From contig CAZPVD010000001.1 in assembly GCA_964589935.1 (NCBI GenBank), positions 1,051,936 through 1,115,935 on the forward strand: a stretch of 64,000 nt of DNA. Reading direction: 5' to 3'. The first letter of the stretch is position 1; every line of letters starts with the position of its first letter. Position numbers and translations under genes: made by a program. Positions 32,912-43,100 of the stretch are shown piece by piece. The DNA is from VHCN01 sp964589935 (GTDB lineage Bacteria > Verrucomicrobiota > Verrucomicrobiia > Limisphaerales > VHCN01). Under the pieces are notes generated by a model. The model was not told the origin of the DNA, searched no databases, and saw only the letters and a list, made by a program, of their open reading frames with translations.

Positions 32912-35241
32912 TTCACATCCTCCGGGCCGAGCACACCATAGACGATGGCGCGGGTGCGGGCCTTGGTGCGCTTGCCGAGCGCGTTTTCGAGAAAGGGCTG
33001 CTCCTTCAACACAGCGACGTAGCTGCCGGGGCGAAGATACGGCACTGGATCGGTCCAAAACGGCGAGCGAGTCGCATCCCACATCGCAGACCTGAACAAC
33101 TCCTGCAACGTGTCGGGCTTGCTCTCCGCCCGGCTGCCTTCCGGCGCGCTGGCGAGCGTGATCTTCTGTCCCGCAATGATGTTCGTCGCGGTAAAAATGT
33201 TTCCACGTTCGTCGGCGAGCCAGAGCGACTCGATATTCGCGCCGAGGCCGTTCACGGCGAGAAGGTTTTTCCCGCTGCGCTCGATTTGCACGCGCTCGCG
33301 GCGCGCCTCGGATTTACGCAACTGGAAGTGCGCCGGCACGCGCGCTGAAACCCAGCCGCGCCGCAGATGCTGCACCTGCGACAGCTCCAGCTCGACCGGC
33401 GTGCCCGCGCTGGCGGAACGTCCGTAACTGTGCAGGCCCGCGCCCGTGCCCATCATCGTCACCTCGGTGTCATAGCTGTAGCGCAGGCCGTCGCTCGGCG
33501 TGAGCGGCGCGTAAAACGCCGCCATGCCCAGCGTCGTCGCGCGGTGCGCCGTCTGGTCGAGCAGCGTCACGCCCTCGACGCGCGTCTGCGGCGTGACGCC
33601 TTCGCTGAACAGCGTCCACGCGAACACCAGCACGCACGTGAAGGCCGAAATCACCGGGATGGTCCACAGAAGCCAGATGCGCCGGTTCATGCGCGAAAGC
33701 ACAAAAATGTTCGCCGGCCCGACGACGAGAATAAAAATCAACATCAGCGCCACGAGCCCGCGCACGGGGATGCGCAGGTTCTCGACGACGGAGAAGGCGG
33801 AGTTCGCCGTGGTTTCGTCCACGACGTTCCACGGGCCTGCGGCAGTGCGGCCGAGGTCGCGCAGAAACCGAACTTCCTGCTGCACCAGCTCCTTCGCCTG
33901 CGTCCGCGCCAGCGTCACGAGTGAGCCGAATCCGACGGTGAACACCTTCATTTCCGGCGGTGCCTTATCCTTTTGCCGCGCCTTGTCCCACGGAGCCGGC
34001 GGGGAAAGGTCGCCGAGCACGACGAGGTTGCCACCCGCCTGCACCCAGTTCCACACCGCGCTCTGCGTCGCGGGCGGCATTGTGTTGTAATCCGCACGGT
34101 TGATGAGCACGGCATCGAACGGCGTGTAACTCAGCCAGTGATCGCTCCAGGCGCTCGCCTCCAGCTCCGCGTGCGCCAGCATCGGCGAAACCTCCGCCGG
34201 CGAACGGCCACCACGATAACGCGGGCCGCTGTTCCGGGAGCTGCTTGCACGGGCGGCGGAAGCGAAGGCTGCCGTTTTCCCGTCGTAAAGTTCAACTGCG
34301 GCAATGGAAAGGTCAGAGACATTCCTTCCCTGTGTGAACTCCAAGCGAACAGTGCTGATGGCATTCGTCACGGTGAGCGGTCCAACTTCCCAGCAAGTGT
34401 GTCCACCATTACTCCCGACATGGATTGAAGGGAAATTAACATGAATCTGTGGAACGATCGCGGGTGGGTAATTGGTGGAGCCATATCGGGCAATTTCATT
34501 ATGTCCAGAATCGAACAAGACAATTGCAGATAAGTGGCTCGGTGTGGACTTGTAGGTATAGACCCGAAGCATTGTTGTCACTCGCGATGGCGTGAAATCT
34601 ACTTCAAGCCACTCCGCTGCGACTCCGCGTGATTCGTCCGGGCACCATGATTCCGCACTCAGTCCTATCGTGCTGTTGCGGCGTGGAGGACCCACTGTCA
34701 TCGCAGGCGAAAATGGCCCGTTCGCCGCGGCTGAAGAAACCGAACTCAGCGCCTCTCCCTTGAGCAGTTTGTCGAGGTCGTCGCTATTCAGGCTGCGGCT
34801 GACGAGGAAGGTGCCTTGATGCGTGCCGCCCGGCCCCATGTAGCCCATGCGATGCCGCGTGGACGCGCCCAGATGCACGTCGCCGCGGCGGCGTCCATCC
34901 ACATACACCGTGATGCGGTCGTCGCCGTAAATCGGCAGCGGCGGCTGCCACAGCGAGACAGCAACGGTCGAACTCGGCCCGATGGCCGCGGTGCGCGAGA
35001 TGCGGCGCAGACTCGTCCCGTAGGCGTGCGAATCATTCGGCAGTTCCAGCGTAATCCGGCGCGTCTTGTCCGGCGAATGATTCTCCACGATGACCCGATG
35101 CTCGACGTAGCCGTGGAACGTTTCGCCTTCGAAAAAAACCTCCGGCTGCACCGAAATGTCATCGAAGCGCTCGGCGGCGAACAATGCCCGACAGGTAAAA
35201 ACACAGAGGACACCAAGCACAGCCAGTGCGAGGCGAAGCAT
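32908..35241 (-). CDS. large secreted/membrane protein of MoxR operon
   Basis: 777 residues from the ATG at 35241, chosen because GGAG sits 6 nt upstream and a signal peptide follows ('MLRLALAVLGVLCVFTC'); an earlier start at 35295 adds 18 residues. The N-terminal half is beta-rich. A glutamine-amidotransferase-like segment reads 'FDAVLINRADYNTMPP' and 'AGGNLVVLGDLSPPAP'. Two membrane helices follow in the C-terminal third ('GLVALMLIFILVVGPANIFV' and 'WTIPVISAFTCVLVFAWTLF'), then a final extracytoplasmic domain. I know no enzymatic function. It lies between MoxR and the ABC transporter genes and overlaps the ATPase gene by 4 nt. Confidence 0.75.
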   Translation of the reverse strand: MLRLALAVLGVLCVFTCRALFAAERFDDISVQPEVFFEGETFHGYVEHRVIVENHSPDKTRRITLELPNDSHAYGTSLRRISRTAAIGPSSTVAVSLWQPPLPIYGDDRITVYVDGRRRGDVHLGASTRHRMGYMGPGGTHQGTFLVSRSLNSDDLDKLLKGEALSSVSSAAANGPFSPAMTVGPPRRNSTIGLSAESWCPDESRGVAAEWLEVDFTPSRVTTMLRVYTYKSTPSHLSAIVLFDSGHNEIARYGSTNYPPAIVPQIHVNFPSIHVGSNGGHTCWEVGPLTVTNAISTVRLEFTQGRNVSDLSIAAVELYDGKTAAFASAARASSSRNSGPRYRGGRSPAEVSPMLAHAELEASAWSDHWLSYTPFDAVLINRADYNTMPPATQSAVWNWVQAGGNLVVLGDLSPPAPWDKARQKDKAPPEMKVFTVGFGSLVTLARTQAKELVQQEVRFLRDLGRTAAGPWNVVDETTANSAFSVVENLRIPVRGLVALMLIFILVVGPANIFVLSRMNRRIWLLWTIPVISAFTCVLVFAWTLFSEGVTPQTRVEGVTLLDQTAHRATTLGMAAFYAPLTPSDGLRYSYDTEVTMMGTGAGLHSYGRSASAGTPVELELSQVQHLRRGWVSARVPAHFQLRKSEARRERVQIERSGKNLLAVNGLGANIESLWLADERGNIFTATNIIAGQKITLASAPEGSRAESKPDTLQELFRSAMWDATRSPFWTDPVPYLRPGSYVAVLKEQPFLENALGKRTKARTRAIVYGVLGPEDVK

Positions 35242-35334
35242 ATTTGCTCCGCTTCCGCACTGCATGCCCCGTCTCACTTGTGTTTGCCGATTCACAAAAA
35301 CTTTGAACCTTAAACTTGGAACATTGAACTTCTG

Positions 35335-36372
35335 TCACGCCGCTTCCATTTTAACATCCGCCGGCAGTTTGAGGCCGGTTTCATCGAGCTTTTGCACGAG
35401 GTCGTTCACCACGGCGGTCGTGTCCACGCGGTCAAAGCGCGCCTGATAATTCAGGATGATGCGATGGTTCATCACCGGCTGCGCGACGGCCTTCACGTCC
35501 TCGAAGCCGACCGTGGGCCGGCCCGCGAGCAGTGCGTGGCCTCGCGCGGCCTCGGCGATGGCGATGGCGGCGCGCGGCGAGGCGCCGTAGGTCACGTAAC
35601 GATTCACCAAGTCGGTCGCCTCCGGCGCGTCGCGGTGCGTCGCGGCGACGAGGCGCGAGATGTAATGCGCGACGGGCTTGGACAGGAAGACGCGGTCCAT
35701 GGTCGCGAACAATTGTTCGAGCTGTTCGCGTTCCAACTGCCACGTCGGCTCGGGCAGTTCGCCGCGACGCCTGTCGGCGATGATCGAGTGCAGCACGTCC
35801 GAGGTGACGTTGTTCACGAGAAGGCGAAAGAGGAATCGGTCGAGCTGCGCCTCGGGCAGCGGATAGGTGCCTTCAAGCTCGATGGGATTCTGGCTCGCGA
35901 GCACGAAGAACGGCCGCGGCAGCTTGCGTGTCGTGCCGAGCAGCGTCACGGTCGCTTCCTGCATCGTTTCGAGCAGCGCGGACTGCGTCTTGGGTGAGGC
36001 GCGGTTGATTTCATCCGCGAGCAAAATGTTCGTGAAGACCGGGCCGGGCTGGAAAACCATCTCGCGTTTTCCCGGCGAAGTTTCCTGCAGGATGTGCGAG
36101 CCGAGGATGTCGCCGGGCATGAGGTCGGGCGTGAACTGCACGCGGCGGAAGTCGAGCTTGAGGATGCGGCCGATGGTGCGCACGAGCGCGGTCTTGCCGA
36201 GGCCGGGCAGCCCCTCGAGCAGCACGTGGCCCTGGCTGAGCACGCCGATGAGCACGAGCCGGTGCAGGTCGGCGCGGCCCAGCAGAATCGTGTCGAGTTG
36301 TTCGAGGATTTTCGCCGTCAGCTCGGCGGCGGGGCGGAGTTCATCAGGGCGCAGAACAGTGGCAGTGCTCAT
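35335..36372 (-). CDS. MoxR-family AAA+ ATPase
   Basis: 345 residues from the ATG at 36372. Walker A 'LLEGLPGLGKTALVRTIG', then 'RVQFTPDLMPGDILGSHIL' (typical MoxR insertion), Walker B 'ILLADEINRASPKTQSALLE' and sensor 1 'FVLASQNPIELEGTYPLPEA'. The C-terminal lid carries the arginine-finger/sensor region. MoxR ATPases act as chaperones that insert cofactors or assemble complexes together with DUF58 and VWA partners, both present downstream. The preceding gene is 94 nt away on the same strand, so it could be first in its own transcript or follow the 36467 gene. Confidence 0.93.
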   Translation of the reverse strand: MSTATVLRPDELRPAAELTAKILEQLDTILLGRADLHRLVLIGVLSQGHVLLEGLPGLGKTALVRTIGRILKLDFRRVQFTPDLMPGDILGSHILQETSPGKREMVFQPGPVFTNILLADEINRASPKTQSALLETMQEATVTLLGTTRKLPRPFFVLASQNPIELEGTYPLPEAQLDRFLFRLLVNNVTSDVLHSIIADRRRGELPEPTWQLEREQLEQLFATMDRVFLSKPVAHYISRLVAATHRDAPEATDLVNRYVTYGASPRAAIAIAEAARGHALLAGRPTVGFEDVKAVAQPVMNHRIILNYQARFDRVDTTAVVNDLVQKLDETGLKLPADVKMEAA

Positions 36373-36466
36373 CGGGTTTGGCGTGTTGGTTGCGTGGACT
36401 ATAAACACCGCAGCGGACAAATTGGATACAGGAAATCCCTCCCCTCGTTGATGCCCCCATGCGTGC

Positions 36467-37864
36467 TCAATTGTCGCGTTTGAAGAACCGTTCCACCGCG
36501 GCCTTGTGCCGCGGCAGGATGACTTGCACGTGCGCGTTGCCGCCGCCGGCACTCGCGACACTGAGCGCGCCGGTCTGCAAAGTCGCCTTGTCGCCGGTGA
36601 CTTCGGGCGCGGCCTTGCTCATGCCGACGAGCTGCGCGTCCTTCATTGCCGAGATCTGCGACGGCGGAAGCGTCTGCTCTTTGAAGCTCACGTCGTTCAT
36701 GTCCGATTCTTCCTTCCACGTGATCGGCGTCTTGCCGCGCTCGTTGCCGCCGACACCGCCGCTGCCGAGAAGTTCGAGGAGAAGCTCCAGCTCCACTTCG
36801 TCGCGGCCCTGCTGCGCGAGGAAGGCCAGGAGCGCCTCGGAATTCGGCTTGCCGCCGGCCTTCTTGCACTGGCCGACCATGTCGGCGTCAATCAGGCGCA
36901 CGTTCTCCAGCTTGGCCATGATCTCGCTGATCTTTTCCTTGTTCGCCGCGAGTGCCTTCATCAGGTCCTTCATCTGTTCTGGCGAAAGTTTGCCGTCCTT
37001 TGCGGACGCGAGCATCTCGGGCGGTAGCGACGCGTTGAGCAAGCCTTGATCGAGCTTCGCCGCGCTGAGTAATGACGCGAGTTCCTGCGCGGCCTTGGTC
37101 ATCACTTCGCCCGCCGTGCTGTCGGGCAACTGCCCCATCGCACCCGCAAGCGCCTCGGATTGCGCGAGCGACTGCATCTTCGCGATGGCTTCCTCGGCGG
37201 CCTGCTTGGCGAGGTCCTGGTTGCCCTGCTGCAAATGATCGAGCGCCTCCCACGTCTTGGCCGGGTCTTTGCCGGAGGCATCCTTGCCGAGTTTGGACAA
37301 CTCGTTTTTCAAGTCGGCGGCCTTGTCTTCCTTGAGAATCTTTTCCTCTTCGAGCGCCTGAATCTGCTCGGTCAACTCCTCGACGAGTTTGCCGATTTCA
37401 AGCGGCCGGTGAAATCCCAGCGCCGTGTAGCGGTCGGGAATTGCAAACGTGATGGCGAGGAACAACGCCGACGCACCGAACAAGTTCAGTGCCTTGCCGC
37501 TGCGCCAGCGTATCGCGGGCGTGCGGGTCGCGGGCAATTCCTGCGCCCACGCTGAAACATCCGCCTGCTCGGATGCCATGAGCAGTCCGCCGCAGCCGTT
37601 GTGCCAGTCCAGTTCCGCGCGCAACGTCGTCAGCGCGGGACGCCGCCGGCGTTCGAGCCATGCCGCCACGACAACGATTGGCAGCAATCCAAGCAGGCCG
37701 AGCATGAGGTGATGCACCGGCAGCCGCGTCGTCACGCGCACCACGAGCACCACAACGCCGAGCGCGAGCAGCCACACCGTCGCCCAGCGCAGGGCCGTGC
37801 GGAACGCGAGCAGGCGCACGACTCGGCGCGAGAAATCTCGGAGTGCCTCCTGATGCGTGTTCAT
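36467..37864 (-). CDS. membrane protein with long coiled-coil region
   Basis: 465 residues. Two hydrophobic segments near the start ('WATVWLLALGVVVLVVRV' and 'HLMLGLLGLLPIVVVAAWL'), another at about 125-145 ('FGASALFLAITFAIPDRY'), then a long charged coiled coil ('LVEELTEQIQALEEEKIL', 'KAADLKNELSKLGKD') and a Gly-rich low-complexity stretch near residue 370. No enzymatic motif. It is first in the MoxR operon and probably organises the membrane part of that system. Family name uncertain; it resembles DUF4175-like operon partners by architecture only. Confidence 0.7.
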   Translation of the reverse strand: MNTHQEALRDFSRRVVRLLAFRTALRWATVWLLALGVVVLVVRVTTRLPVHHLMLGLLGLLPIVVVAAWLERRRRPALTTLRAELDWHNGCGGLLMASEQADVSAWAQELPATRTPAIRWRSGKALNLFGASALFLAITFAIPDRYTALGFHRPLEIGKLVEELTEQIQALEEEKILKEDKAADLKNELSKLGKDASGKDPAKTWEALDHLQQGNQDLAKQAAEEAIAKMQSLAQSEALAGAMGQLPDSTAGEVMTKAAQELASLLSAAKLDQGLLNASLPPEMLASAKDGKLSPEQMKDLMKALAANKEKISEIMAKLENVRLIDADMVGQCKKAGGKPNSEALLAFLAQQGRDEVELELLLELLGSGGVGGNERGKTPITWKEESDMNDVSFKEQTLPPSQISAMKDAQLVGMSKAAPEVTGDKATLQTGALSVASAGGGNAHVQVILPRHKAAVERFFKRDN

Positions 37865-37932
37865 CGGGGTGAATTGATTGGCACCACGCTACGCCGGATG
37901 CGGCAAACGTCAAGTCACCGGTCGAATATAGT

Positions 37933-37978
37933 TTAGACTAATTTTGTTTCTTGACACAAATTCGTTTCGCTCTACGCT
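37933..37978 (+). promoter_or_regulatory. candidate promoter and DtxR-like operator of Nramp gene
   Basis: The palindrome TTAG-A-CTAA (37933-37941) is followed by TTGACA (37951-37956), a 16-nt spacer and TACGCT (37973-37978). The expected transcription start falls at or next to the GTG start codon (37985), which would give a leaderless mRNA. The palindrome has the T-T-A-G-N-C-T-A-A core seen in DtxR/MntR-family sites, plausible for a Mn2+ transporter; both claims need testing. Confidence 0.4.
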
Positions 37979-37984
37979 GCCGGC

Positions 37985-39358
37985 GTGACTGGATCGCCTG
38001 ACAACACACCTCCCGCGCCGAAGGGCGCAGAGGCTTCCACCTCCGCGTGGAAGAGCGCGAGCGCCACACCCAGCCTGCCGGAAGTTCACGCGAGCATTCC
38101 CGTGCATCGGCATCTTGGCTTCTGGCGCAAGATGCTCGCCTTCTCCGGCCCCGGCTACCTCGTCGCGGTCGGCTACATGGATCCCGGCAACTGGGCGACC
38201 GACCTCGAGGGCGGCTCGCGCTTTGGCTACACACTGCTCTCAGTCATCTTCATCTCGAACCTCATGGCGATCCTGCTGCAGGCGCTCTGCGCGCGGCTCG
38301 GCATCGTCACCGGGCGCGACCTCGCGCAGGCGTGCCGCGATCACTACTCTCGGCCCGTCAGCATCGTGCTCTGGCTGCTCTGCGAAGTGGCCATCTGCGC
38401 GTGCGATCTTGCGGAAGTCATCGGCTCGGCCATCGCGCTGAATTTGCTCTTTGGCATTCCGCTCGTCGCCGGCGTGTGCATCACCGCGCTGGACGTGCTC
38501 GTGATTTTGCTGCTCCAGCACAAGGGCTTTCGCTTCCTCGAATCGCTCGTCGTCGTGCTCATCCTCACCATCGGCGGTTGTTTTCTGGCGGAACTCATCT
38601 TCAGCAAGCCGCACCTCGGCTCCGTGCTCGGCGGTTTCGTGCCGAAGTTTGAAGTCATCACGAACCCCGCGATGCTCTACGTCGCCATCGGCATCCTTGG
38701 CGCGACCGTCATGCCGCACAACCTCTACCTGCACTCGTCCGTCGTGCAGACGCGCAAATACGAGCCGACACCCGAAGGCAAGCGCGAGGCCATCAAGTTC
38801 GCCACCATTGACTCGACCGTCGCGCTCATGTTCGCGCTCTTCATCAACGCCGCCATCCTCATCGTCTCCGCCGCGACCTTTCACGGCGCGGGGCAGAAGG
38901 TCGCCGAAATTCAGGACGCCTACCGCCTGCTCTCGCCGATGCTCGGCGTGACCGCCGCGAGCGGGTTGTTCGCCATCGCGCTGCTGGCGAGCGGCCAGAA
39001 CTCGACCCTCACCGGCACGCTTGCCGGGCAGATCGTGATGGAAGGCTTCCTCAACCTCCGCATCCGCCCGTGGCTGCGCCGGCTCATCACGCGCGTCATC
39101 GCCATCGTGCCCGCGGTGATTTGCGCCGCGCTCTACGGCGAGAGCGGCACCGCCAAGCTCATCGTCCTCAGCCAGGTCATCTTGAGTTTGCAACTGCCCT
39201 TCGCCGTCGTGCCGCTCATCCTCTTCACCAGCGACAAGGCGAAGATGGGCGAATTCGCCAGCGGGCCGTGGATGAAAGTGCTCGCGTGGTTCACCGCCGC
39301 CGTCATCATCGCGCTGAACCTGAAACTGCTCGCGGACACCTTTGGCATTACGGGCTGA
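37985..39358 (+). CDS. Nramp-family divalent metal transporter
   Basis: 457 residues, eleven or so membrane helices. The TM1 motif 'DPGNWATD' and TM6 motif 'ATVMPHNLYLHSS' are the metal-binding sequences of Nramp proteins; both are complete (D, N in TM1; M, H in TM6). Nramp transporters import Mn2+ and Fe2+ with protons. The N-terminal 45 residues are a polar Ser/Ala/Pro-rich extension. The GTG at 37985 is chosen; a later start is possible. A DtxR-like palindrome lies upstream. The UspA gene follows 27 nt after the stop and is probably co-transcribed. Confidence 0.92.
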   Translation: MTGSPDNTPPAPKGAEASTSAWKSASATPSLPEVHASIPVHRHLGFWRKMLAFSGPGYLVAVGYMDPGNWATDLEGGSRFGYTLLSVIFISNLMAILLQALCARLGIVTGRDLAQACRDHYSRPVSIVLWLLCEVAICACDLAEVIGSAIALNLLFGIPLVAGVCITALDVLVILLLQHKGFRFLESLVVVLILTIGGCFLAELIFSKPHLGSVLGGFVPKFEVITNPAMLYVAIGILGATVMPHNLYLHSSVVQTRKYEPTPEGKREAIKFATIDSTVALMFALFINAAILIVSAATFHGAGQKVAEIQDAYRLLSPMLGVTAASGLFAIALLASGQNSTLTGTLAGQIVMEGFLNLRIRPWLRRLITRVIAIVPAVICAALYGESGTAKLIVLSQVILSLQLPFAVVPLILFTSDKAKMGEFASGPWMKVLAWFTAAVIIALNLKLLADTFGITG

Positions 39359-39385
39359 CGGGCCGGGACAAACTGACTTCGAGCC

Positions 39386-39814
39386 ATGTATAAAAAAATC
39401 CTCGTCGCACTTGAGAACAGCCAGGCCGACGCGAGCCTCATCCCGCACGTGACCGAGCTGGCGGTGCTGCACCGCTCGGAACTGGTCCTTGTGCATGTCG
39501 CCGACGGCTGGGTCGCGCGCAACTTCGACCAGCTCAAACTTGCCGAGTCCGAGGAGATGAAGGCCGACCGCGCGTATCTCGCCGGGGTGGCCGACCAGAT
39601 GAAGGCCAAAGGACTCACCGTCACGACGCATCTCGCGCTCGGCAATCCGCCCACGGAGATTTTGAAAGCCGCCGAGAACGAGGAATGCGATCTCATCGCG
39701 ATGACCACGCACGGGCATCGTTTTCTGGGCGACCTCTTTTTCGGCAGCACCATCTCGCAGGTGCGGCACAAGGCGCAGATTCCCGTGCTGCTCGTGCGCG
39801 CCGAAAAGCTGTAG
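39386..39814 (+). CDS. universal stress protein (UspA family)
   Basis: 142 residues. UspA fold: 'MYKKILVALENSQADASLI', 'ELVLVHVADG', and the ATP-binding loop G-x2-G-x(9)-G-S-like 'THGHRFLGDLFFGSTISQVR', ending 'IPVLLVRA'. The presence of the loop suggests an ATP-binding member. Its position right after an Nramp transporter (27 nt) is common for metal transporters with a trailing UspA, where it may sense stress or regulate transport. A weak hairpin (GGCGG.. / ..CCGCC) with TTTT lies 3' at 39833-39853. Confidence 0.9.
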   Translation: MYKKILVALENSQADASLIPHVTELAVLHRSELVLVHVADGWVARNFDQLKLAESEEMKADRAYLAGVADQMKAKGLTVTTHLALGNPPTEILKAAENEECDLIAMTTHGHRFLGDLFFGSTISQVRHKAQIPVLLVRAEKL

Positions 39815-40163
39815 CCGCAGACTGCGGTGGCGGTCTGTGACTGCCGCCATTTTCAGAACAAAAGCGCGAGTCTCCGAAAGTCCCGCTGTAAAACCCGCTC
39901 CCCGCGCAGGCCGGTTCATCGCGCGTTGTCACTGATGGTCTGACCAAGTCTTGCCTACTCAATGCCAATAAAGGGAGCGCGCGGTTCCGGCGGTTCAATA
40001 TCTTCAGTCTGCAATCACCAAACGACGTGATTCGGGGGGTCAGTGTTTACCCTGAATCGGTTTTTAAGTGTATGCACCGATAGACGGCGGATGTGGGAAG
40101 CAGTCAGGATGCAGACGGTCCGGATGTTAGAGGGATGACAACAATTTACTGAACGGATTTACC
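39815..40163. other. intergenic region before hybrid kinase
   Basis: About 350 bases without a gene. It holds CCGCA-GAC-TGCGG (39818-39830) and GGCGG...CCGCC (39834-39853) hairpins followed by TTTT, probably the terminator of the Nramp-UspA unit. The rest shows no repeat or RNA that I recognise; the promoter of the histidine kinase must lie here. Confidence 0.45.
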
Positions 40164-43100
40164 GTGGCTACAAACCACTTTGACTCGGCCTTCACGAGCA
40201 CGACCGAGCAGCTACTACTGCTTCAAGCCGCCGCGATGGAGACAGCCGCCAACGCAATCCTCATCACGGACCGAGCAGGCACGGTTCTTTGGGTCAACCC
40301 CGCCTTCACCACGCTAACGGGCTACAGCGCCGAGGAGGCCATTGGCATGACACCGCGCATTCTCAAGTCCGGCAAGCATGATGCCGCGTTCTACAAGGAT
40401 TTTTGGAAGACGATCCTCTCCGGGCAGACGTGGCGCGGCGAGTTCACCAACCGCCGCAAGGATGGCACTCTTTATTACGACGAGCACACCGTCACGCCCG
40501 TCCGCGCCGCCGAAGGGAAGATCACGCACTTCATCGGCATCATGAACGATGTGACCGAGCGCAAGCGGGCGGAGGAAGAACTGCGCAACACGCACGAGCA
40601 ACTACAACAGATGCTCGCGCACAGCCCGGCCGTGCTCTACCAACTCCGGGTCGAGGGGCGGAACCTCGTGCCCGTTGTCGTGAGCGACAACATGGAGCGG
40701 CTGCTGGGCTTCACGGTGGCGGAAGCGCTTTCTTACGACTGGTGGCTGGGGCAGCTTCACCCGGAGGATCGCGACCGCATTCTGGCCGTAGTGTCGCAGG
40801 CTCTCGAAGGCGACGGCTACTCGACCGAATACCGCCTGCGGCACAAGGACGGCACCTACCGCTGGGTGCAGGACAACAACCGTGTCCTACAGGACACCTC
40901 CGGTCAGCCCACGCAGATGGTCGGCGTCTGGACGGACATCAGCGAGCGGAAGCGGGCGGAGGACGCGCTGGCGAAGGGGGCGCTTCGTTACAAGACCCTC
41001 ATGGATCTCTCGAACGATTCCATTCACTTTCTCGACGAGCAGGGGGATTTGGTCGAAGCCAACCCGGCGTTTTACCGCGGGCTGGGCTACACCGCCGAGG
41101 AGATGCAGGGCATGAACGTCGCGGACTGGGAAGCCCAATTCAACCGTGAAGAAATACGGAAGCGGCTGCGCGGACAGATGGATACCAGCTCCACCTTTGA
41201 GACGAAGCACCGGCGCAAGGACGGCACCATTATGGACGTGGAAGCGGGTGTGACCGGCGTCCGCCTGGACGGGAAACCGATCCTGTTCTGCATGACGCGC
41301 GACATTACCGAACGCAAACGGGCGGAGCGCGCGCTGCGCCAGAGCGAGGAGCGCTTCCGCGAACTGGCGGAAAACATCCAGAAGGTTTTCTGGATGACCG
41401 ACAAGGACATGACACAGATTCTTTATGTCAATCCGGCCTACGAGAAGATTTGGGGCCGTTCCTGCCGGAGCCTGTATGAACGCCCCATGTCCTTTGCCGA
41501 GGCCGTGCTCCCGGAGGACCGCTGCCATCTCGACGCGATGTTTCAACACCAAAGCCTTGGCGAACCATCCGATGAAGAATACCGCATTGCGCGGCCGGAC
41601 GGCTCGGTGCGCTGGATTCGTGACCGCTCGTTCCCGATCCTTGACGAGACCGGCCAGCACTATCGCACCGGCGGAGTGGCCGAGGACATCACCGAGCGCA
41701 AACTGGCGGAGGAAGAACGGACGCGGCTGGCCCGGGAGCTCGAGCTGCTGCTGTCCTCCACCGACGAGGGCATCTACGGCCTTGATTTGAACACCAACTG
41801 CATGTTCATCAACCGCGCCGGCGCGGAGATGTTCGGCTTCAAGCCGGAAGAGCTGATCGGTCAAAACATGCACACGCTGGTGCATCATCACAGGCAGGAT
41901 GGCTCGCATTACCCGGTGGAGGATTGCCCGGTTTTCAAGTCGTTCCGCAAAGGCGAGGGCTGCCGCGTGGACACGGAGGTCTTCTTCCGGAAGGACGGCA
42001 CATTCTTCCCCGTGGAATACTCCTCTCATCCCATCCGCGAGAACGGCGTCGTCACCGGCGCGGTGGTCGCGTTCAACGACAGCACGGCGCGCAAGCAGTT
42101 GGAGGCGCAGTTCCTGCGCAGCCAGCGCATGGAGAGCATCGGCGCGCTCGCCGGCGGCATCGCCCACGACTTGAACAACGCGCTCTCGCCCATCCTCATG
42201 GCCACGCAACTTTTGCGGATGAAGAACACCAATCCCGACATTGACCACAAGCTCGCCCTCATCGAGGACAGCGCCAAACGCGGCGCGGGCATGGTCAGGC
42301 AGGTGCTCACCTTCGCGCGCGGCAGCGAGAACGACCGCGGCACCGTGCAGTTCAAGCACCTCGTCAAGGACATGGCCGGAATCACGCGGCAGACCTTTCC
42401 CAAGACGATTGACATTGATTGCCACGTCGCCTCCGACACATGGACGCTCCAGGCCAATCCCACCCAGCTCCACCAGGTGCTGCTCAACCTCTGCGTCAAC
42501 GCCCGCGACGCCATGCCCAAGGGCGGCACGCTCTCGCTCACCGCCGCCAACACGCACCTCGACGAAACTTGCGCCGCGATTTCACCCGACGCCAAGCCCG
42601 GCCCGCATGTGTTTCTGACCGTGACCGACAACGGCGACGGCATGACGCCCGAAGTCTGCGCGCGCATCTTCGAGCCGTTCTTCACCACAAAGGCGTTGGA
42701 GCACGGCACCGGCCTCGGCCTTTCCACCGTGCAGGGCATTGTCAAAAACCACGGCGGCTTCATCACCGTCCAGAGCACTCCCGGCAGGGGCACAGAGTTC
42801 AAGGTCTATCTGCCCGCGCAGGAATCCGCCGCCGGGGCCGCCGCCGAGGCCGAACCCGTCACGCCGCCCATGGGCAACGGCGAACTCATCCTCGTCGTGG
42901 ATGACGAGGCCGCGGTGCGCAACATCGCCACGCAGACGCTTGAGATGTTCGGCTACCAGGTCGTCGCCGCCACGGACGGCGCACAAGCCGTGGCCGTCGC
43001 CGCGCAGCATCTCGGCGACCTGCAGCTCATCGTCATGGACATCGCCATGCCCATCATGGACGGCCCGACGGCCATCCGTGCCATCCGCACCATCGTGCCG

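Noticed and set aside
40887..42557. 556-residue minus-strand frame opposite the histidine kinase
   Set aside because: Shadow of the PAS/kinase gene; no recognisable domain.
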